From assembly GCA_036406675.1 (NCBI GenBank), contig DASXAO010000020.1, positions 3,600 through 67,599 of the forward strand: a stretch of 64,000 bases of DNA. The letters run 5' to 3'. This stretch comes from SCGC-AG-212-J23 sp036406675. GTDB taxonomy: Bacteria > Pseudomonadota > Gammaproteobacteria > Burkholderiales > SG8-39. Each line of letters starts with the position of its first letter. Within the stretch, counting starts at the first letter, position 1. The notes under the pieces were generated by a model. It saw only the letters and a program-made list of their open reading frames with translations, did not search any database and was not told the origin of the DNA. Shown here piece after piece: positions 59,937-64,000 of this stretch. Made by a program: the position numbers and the translations under genes.

Positions 59937-61231
59937 CCGACGATCGGCTGCGCGAAAATCCAGAGGCTGAGCATGGTGTAGCCCACCATGAGCGCCACCA
60001 TCGGGACCTGACTCGCGGCGGCGACCCGCGGGCTGCCGAAAAGCCGCAGCGCCTCGACGTGCGCCAGCACTACGGCGATGACGTGCCCCGTCACGATCAG
60101 GATCACCGCGCCGTACCAGAACACGTACGGGCTCACGGCGCCGAGGTCGACCTTGTAGCCGGCGGTGCCGAAAAGATTCCAGCCGAAGCCGAAGGGATCG
60201 GAAGCGAGCGGGATCATGAACTGCCCCGCCGTCACGAGCAGCGAAAAGTAGTGCGCCAGGTGGTAGGCGACCGCGATCGGCACGAGCGTGAGGACGAAGG
60301 CGCACGCCGTTTCGTTGACGCTTCGATTCTGTCTTGCAACACGCAGCATGGCCCAGGCGGTGAGCCAGAACGCCGCGACGAAGAGCGCAGGAAAAGCGGC
60401 GAGCGTGGCCGTCGAGATGAGCTGCGATTCGTCCAGGCCCCACTCCGAAGCCGCGAACAGCGCCGAAGCGAGCGGCGGCGAGCCGAGCACCGCGGTTTCG
60501 AGGCTGCGCATGAGCGGGGTCTCGAAGAAGCCGTCGCAGGTCACGCTCGACAGCATGAGAAGCACGAACACCGCGATGGAAACCGGCACGCGCTCGTCCG
60601 CGATCAGTCCCGCGCCGGGCAGGCGCAGGTGCAACGCATGATCCCGCCCGTGCAGCGGCGCGAAGCGCCCGAAGACGCCGAAGGCGATCGAGAACGCCTC
60701 GCCGTTTCGCAGCCAGGCCCGGGTGCCGAAGAGAAGCATGCCGCCCCAGGCGAGAACCGCGTAGCCGAGCACCGCGGCGGCGAGGTACATCGGCACGTCC
60801 TTGTCCCGCCAGACAAGCTCCGCCCAGGCAAAGGCGAAGAACAGCACCACGGCGGGCCAGGCACCCAGCTGCCTTGGATATCCAAAAAATCCTTTGAATG
60901 GGATGCGCAAGGGACTCGCCAGCGCCCAAAGGTCGCCGACGAGCGCGCACACGAACGCGAACCCCACCCACCACGTGACCCACACCATCGTGGTGATGAG
61001 GTTGCGATAGGGATCCTGCACGCCGATGAATCCGGCGAGGACGCTGACGACAAAGACCGCGAGCGCAACCGCTCGAATCGCCCGGATCGCGAGGGTTGGA
61101 ACGGCGAAGAGCCGCGTCCCGTCATGGCGCTGCCCGAAGTCGGCCTTCGAGAAGAACAACGCCATCGCGGCGAACGTGAGCACGATGGTCGCGCCGGCCC
61201 CGGTGACCCAGAGCCAGAGCGGAAGCGGCAG
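59933..61231 (-). CDS. multi-pass membrane protein of unknown function
   Basis: At least ~430 residues with about ten membrane helices (VALAVFVVSVLAGFIGV, FWYGAVILIVTGHVIAVVLA). The start is unresolved. The characteristic N-terminal HGFGQRFDLPLPLWLWVTG begins at 61255, preceded by a signal-like LVLGGAPLAAAA, but no ATG/GTG/TTG is in frame until 61450, deep inside the cupredoxin-like gene. I list the CTG at 61231 as a conservative limit. I recall similar proteins beside small cupredoxin-like genes, suggesting a membrane partner, but function is unknown. Confidence 0.7.
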   Translation of the reverse strand: MPLPLWLWVTGAGATIVLTFAAMALFFSKADFGQRHDGTRLFAVPTLAIRAIRAVALAVFVVSVLAGFIGVQDPYRNLITTMVWVTWWVGFAFVCALVGDLWALASPLRIPFKGFFGYPRQLGAWPAVVLFFAFAWAELVWRDKDVPMYLAAAVLGYAVLAWGGMLLFGTRAWLRNGEAFSIAFGVFGRFAPLHGRDHALHLRLPGAGLIADERVPVSIAVFVLLMLSSVTCDGFFETPLMRSLETAVLGSPPLASALFAASEWGLDESQLISTATLAAFPALFVAAFWLTAWAMLRVARQNRSVNETACAFVLTLVPIAVAYHLAHYFSLLVTAGQFMIPLASDPFGFGWNLFGTAGYKVDLGAVSPYVFWYGAVILIVTGHVIAVVLAHVEALRLFGSPRVAAASQVPMVALMVGYTMLSLWIFAQPIVG

Positions 61232-61266
61232 GTCGAAGCGCTGGCCGAAGCCGTGCGCCGCGGCTG

Positions 61267-61611
61267 CTAGGGGAGCACCTCCAAGTACAAGACCGGCCGC
61301 TCGTGGCGCGAGCCGTGCCCATGCTCCGACACGGGGAAGCGGCCCGCGATGCGTGCCTGGAAGGCCATCACCGCCGGCGTCCCCGGCGTCACCTTGGTCT
61401 CGATGTCGTAGCCGTGCAGATGCAGGACGATGCCCCGGTCGCTGGTCCATCTCAACTCGACCTTATCCCCTTTCTTGACCCGGACAGTCTCCTGTGCGGC
61501 GTCCACCCGCCCGTTGGCGATCGCGAGCTCGAACGCCTTCGTCGCCGGCTCGGCCGCGGCGGCAAAGAGCGGCGCCGCGGCGAGCGCCAGCAGAAATTGT
61601 CTTCTTCTCAT
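61267..61611 (-). CDS. exported cupredoxin-like protein
   Basis: 114 residues. Leader MRRRQFLLALAAAPLFAAAA, then a beta-sandwich: VRVKKGDKVELRWTSDRGIV, LHLHGYDIETKVTPGTPA and FPVSEHGHGSRHERPVLYLE. His residues suitable for copper are present in LHLHGYD and EHGHG, but the usual cupredoxin Cys is missing, so it is not a classical type-1 site. It overlaps or closely precedes the membrane-protein gene. A terminator of the upstream gene ends just before its start. Confidence 0.78.
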   Translation of the reverse strand: MRRRQFLLALAAAPLFAAAAEPATKAFELAIANGRVDAAQETVRVKKGDKVELRWTSDRGIVLHLHGYDIETKVTPGTPAVMAFQARIAGRFPVSEHGHGSRHERPVLYLEVLP

Positions 61612-61612
61612 G

Positions 61613-61638
61613 AAAAAGGCCGGGCAGCGCCCGGCCTT
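61613..61638 (-). terminator. Rho-independent terminator of the LVIVD-repeat gene
   Basis: 10-bp stem (61616-61625 with 61629-61638, AAGGCCGGGC/GCCCGGCCTT), 3-nt loop and an A5 run giving the U-tract on the minus strand. It ends within two bases of the cupredoxin-like start codon. Confidence 0.85.
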
Positions 61639-61666
61639 CGGAGCTTACAGCAACCGCAGCGACCGC

Positions 61667-63649
61667 TCAGTGCTGGGTCACTTCCACCCTGCCGCCGCCA
61701 AGCTCGCCGCTCGCGCTGTAGGAGCAGCCCGCGGTGCACACGAGGTGGAAGCGGTCCGCCTGCTTCGCCTCGCCCTTGCGGTTGTCCTGCACGCAGACCC
61801 GGAACTCGGCGGGAGCGCCGTTGAACGTCCCGGTTCCGTTGAGCTGTACCGCGTTGGCCGTGGGAAGGATCGCGCCGCACGCGTCGCGCACGCTGCCGAG
61901 CAAGCTGAGGCTGGTGATCTCGATCGAGGTCTTCGAGGCCTGGTCCTTGAGATCCACCCCGCCTTCGATGCCGCTGCCGTTCCTGCGCGCATCGACGTGG
62001 AAGTGGGCCTTGCCCTTGTCGCCCACGGCGACCCAGCCGTCGCCCTTCGCTTCCCGGCGCATGCACTCGTTGTACTCGGGATTGGTCAGCTCGAGGATCC
62101 TCAGGCCGCCCTGGTTCCAGCCTGTGTAGATCAGGCACGCCGCCGGGTCGTAGCGCGGGTCGGGGCGGGTGAAGTCGTTCTCGCCCGCCTGCGTGGTGAC
62201 CACGCTCGGCGCCTTGTAGTAGGCGATTTCCTTCGGCTGCTCGGGATCGCGCCAGTCGACCACGCGGATGCCCTGGTTCGCGCCGGCGAAGATCACCAGG
62301 CGCATGTTGTTGCGGTTGTCGAAGCCGATGTAGTGCAGCATGCCGCCGTTGATCTGGTCGGTCATGACCCGGGCCACGTTGTCCGGATCGTTGACGTCGG
62401 GCTTGAACGTTGCAACCACGCGCGGGTTTCTCTCGTCGCTGATGTCGATCAGGCGGCTGAAGGTGCGCTGCCTCGGGTGCTGGGTCCACTCGCCGTCGAG
62501 GCCGGCGCTCGACTCGTCGGTGGACACGATGTAGGGCTTGCCGTTCTCATGGATCACGTACTCGGTGGCGTGCGCCGAGGCGGTCGAGCCGTCGCCGTAG
62601 TCCGGGTCGACGAATCCGCCGGCCTGCTGCTGCTCGGGACACCACGACAGGAAGCTCACGTACTTGAGCTGCGGGTTGGGAACCCGCGCCTGGACCTCGG
62701 AGGAGTCGAGGATCAGCAGCCCGTTCGAGCAGCGCTGGTTCTGCGCCGGGATCGGGTTGTTGTTGTTGCCGCCGAGCGAGTTGTTGCCGCCGTAGAGCGC
62801 GAGGTACACCCGGGTGCCGTCCTCGTTCGAGCTCACGTCGTGGAAGTTGGTCGTGGCGAGCACGCGCGGCTGGACCTCGGCGGGAAGCTGCAGCCGGTTC
62901 CAGGTCAGCAGTTGCTTCGGGTTCGTCGGGTCGGACATGTCGAGCACGTGCATGTCGATGCGCGCCGGGTTCAGCACCGGAGCGTCGGCGGGACCGGAGA
63001 GGATGCGGGGGCCGCCGAACGGAATCCCGTAGTAGGTCTTGGTGTCCGGCGTGAGCCACCCGTCGTGGTTGCCGCCGGCGGTGGTGATCTTGCGCGTCAG
63101 GATCGATTCGGCGGTGTTGACCGCGAGCGGCTTCGGGTTGAGGCAATCGCCCGACACGTCGTAGATGTCGAACCAGTTGTCGCCGTTCGGACCGAAGTCC
63201 TTGAACGCGCTGATCATGATGTTCTTTTGGATCTCGAACGCTGAATACGCGCGCTGCATGGCCAGCGTCCTCAGCGTCCGCACCCAGATCGGGTTCGACG
63301 GAACGCGCACGTCGAGCACCGCCGTGCCGGTGCTCCCCAGGTTCAGGTTGGAGGGGTCGCGCATGCTGGCGTAGGCGCAGTGGCCCATGATCTGGACGTC
63401 GCCGAAGCTGCCGCGCGGCAGCCCCTGCTCGTTCAGGAGCAGGTTGTTGCCGACCTGGCGCAGGCCGCACTGCTCGCCCTGGAATCCGCCCGGGACATTG
63501 CGCTTCGCTACCGTCAGGCCGCCCTGCAGCGTGGTCTCCGGGTTGTCGCCCGGGCCGGGAACGCAGAACGATTCCGCCAGCGCGGCGGGTGATGTGAATG
63601 GCGACAGAAAAACGAGGCCGAGCGCGAGCGCGCGGATGATGGGCTTCAT
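61667..63649 (-). CDS. exported LVIVD-repeat beta-propeller protein
   Basis: 660 residues from MKPIIRALALGLVFLSPFTS; an upstream in-frame ATG would bury the signal peptide. The mature protein has propeller blocks of the LVIVD type (DMSDPTNPKQLLTW, RLIDISDERNPRVVATFKPD, IRVVDWRDPEQPKEIAYYKA). The C-terminal module (KAHFHVDARR, FRVCVQDNRKGE, CSYSASGELGGGRVEV) resembles the so-called post-COAP-1 region found in exported proteins. Role unknown; scaffold or binding is plausible. It lacks the His/Asp tail. Confidence 0.82.
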   Translation of the reverse strand: MKPIIRALALGLVFLSPFTSPAALAESFCVPGPGDNPETTLQGGLTVAKRNVPGGFQGEQCGLRQVGNNLLLNEQGLPRGSFGDVQIMGHCAYASMRDPSNLNLGSTGTAVLDVRVPSNPIWVRTLRTLAMQRAYSAFEIQKNIMISAFKDFGPNGDNWFDIYDVSGDCLNPKPLAVNTAESILTRKITTAGGNHDGWLTPDTKTYYGIPFGGPRILSGPADAPVLNPARIDMHVLDMSDPTNPKQLLTWNRLQLPAEVQPRVLATTNFHDVSSNEDGTRVYLALYGGNNSLGGNNNNPIPAQNQRCSNGLLILDSSEVQARVPNPQLKYVSFLSWCPEQQQAGGFVDPDYGDGSTASAHATEYVIHENGKPYIVSTDESSAGLDGEWTQHPRQRTFSRLIDISDERNPRVVATFKPDVNDPDNVARVMTDQINGGMLHYIGFDNRNNMRLVIFAGANQGIRVVDWRDPEQPKEIAYYKAPSVVTTQAGENDFTRPDPRYDPAACLIYTGWNQGGLRILELTNPEYNECMRREAKGDGWVAVGDKGKAHFHVDARRNGSGIEGGVDLKDQASKTSIEITSLSLLGSVRDACGAILPTANAVQLNGTGTFNGAPAEFRVCVQDNRKGEAKQADRFHLVCTAGCSYSASGELGGGRVEVTQH

Positions 63650-63762
63650 TCTGAGCTCCTCCTGTATTTCGTTATCTACGCCGTGCGGCGTCTTATCCAC
63701 CGCACCTTACGTCTGTGCCAAGATAAAAACAACGCAGCCGGCCGTGGGTTTCACCCCACGCG

Positions 63763-64000
63763 TCACCTGTCCTTGCCGTGGCCGCGGCCGCGGTCGTGAT
63801 CGTCGTCGTCATCGTCATGCTCGTCTCGATCGAAGGACAGCACGCCCGCGTCGTGCGCGACCTTGCCGGCGACGATGGTGAGGATCGAGCTGGTCCGGCG
63901 CATATCGGCGTCGCTCACGCGGAAGTAGTCGCGGTCGAGCACCACGAGATCGGCGAACTTGCCCTTTTCGATCGAGCCGAGCTCGTTCTCGCGGTTCATG
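63763..64000 (-). CDS. YtcJ-like amidohydrolase, C-terminal part, with His/Asp tail
   Basis: The gene starts beyond the window. The visible 78 residues hold the end of an amidohydrolase: ENELGSIEKGKFADLVVLDR, DYFRVSDADMRRTSSILTIV and AGKVAHDAGVLS, typical of YtcJ-type metal-dependent hydrolases. The last ~22 residues (FDRDEHDDDDDDHDRGRG followed by HGKDR) form another His/Asp-rich tail. It lies upstream of the LVIVD gene on the same strand, 113 bp away. Confidence 0.82.
   Translation of the reverse strand, partial: MNRENELGSIEKGKFADLVVLDRDYFRVSDADMRRTSSILTIVAGKVAHDAGVLSFDRDEHDDDDDDHDRGRGHGKDR

Noticed and set aside
59378..61270. 630-codon plus-strand frame over the membrane-protein gene
   Set aside because: It is highly charged and low-complexity, antisense to a clear multi-pass membrane protein.
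1..64000. tRNA, rRNA, riboswitch, prophage or transposase genes
   Set aside because: Nearly all of the sequence is covered by protein-coding genes, no gap exceeds ~210 bp, and none of the gaps showed tRNA-like or known riboswitch folds. REP-like repeats are present but no transposase was found.

Overview
The window is about 64 kb of very GC-rich, densely coding bacterial DNA with almost no non-coding space and no visible rRNA, tRNA or CRISPR. The content points to a free-living betaproteobacterium, most likely Burkholderiales-like. The reasons are six Bug/TctC-type binding proteins, two complete branched-chain amino-acid-type (Liv) ABC systems, phasins, aromatic ring-cleavage genes and MipA/OmpV. 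The taxonomic call is inference from gene content.

Layout. (1) 1-6.2 kb: the end of a 4,5-dihydroxyphthalate-decarboxylase-like gene, a PilZ protein, a Spy-like/response-regulator/histidine-kinase operon, an iron-type binding protein, a methyltransferase, a VOC protein and an OmpV-like protein. (2) 6.2-15.4 kb: a mini-phasin, a ring-cleavage cluster (FAA hydrolase, intradiol dioxygenase, cupin, beta-hydroxyacid dehydrogenase), lactate permease, a GNAT protein, a phasin, and a Bug protein with a cupin. (3) 15.3-20.9 kb: the first Liv ABC system, coupled to a TDT/SLAC1-type transporter. (4) 21.1-30.5 kb: ten packed minus-strand genes in which hydrolases, a maleylacetoacetate-isomerase-like GST and an amidohydrolase surround the second Liv ABC system. 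(5) 30.6-43.8 kb: a second ten-gene minus-strand block in which a NitT/TauT ABC transporter with two permeases is interleaved with Bug proteins and Gfo/Idh/MocA dehydrogenases, followed by TauE/SafE, another Bug and an alpha/beta hydrolase. (6) 43.8-64 kb: a cluster of mostly exported proteins, namely a sorbosone-dehydrogenase-like protein, an NHL/SMP-30-like protein, two DUF6351-like hydrolases, a metallo-beta-lactamase-fold protein, two Abhydrolase_10-like proteins, a CHRD protein, a cupredoxin-like protein, an LVIVD-repeat protein and a YtcJ-like amidohydrolase.

The most unusual signal is in region 6. At least nine unrelated proteins carry a low-complexity stretch rich in His, Asp and Gly (units such as GHGHDHDD). 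It sits at the C-terminus, directly after the signal peptide, or inside a loop. This looks like a shared metal-binding or localisation module spread over a set of extracytoplasmic enzymes, and I know of no described system that matches it.

A second theme is a family of short REP-like repeats with inverted arms around AGGGACGGACCACG or GGGGTCAGAG. They occur between genes of a liv operon, between convergent genes, at the end of the TauE/SafE gene where one provides the stop codon, and in frame inside a CocE-type hydrolase gene.
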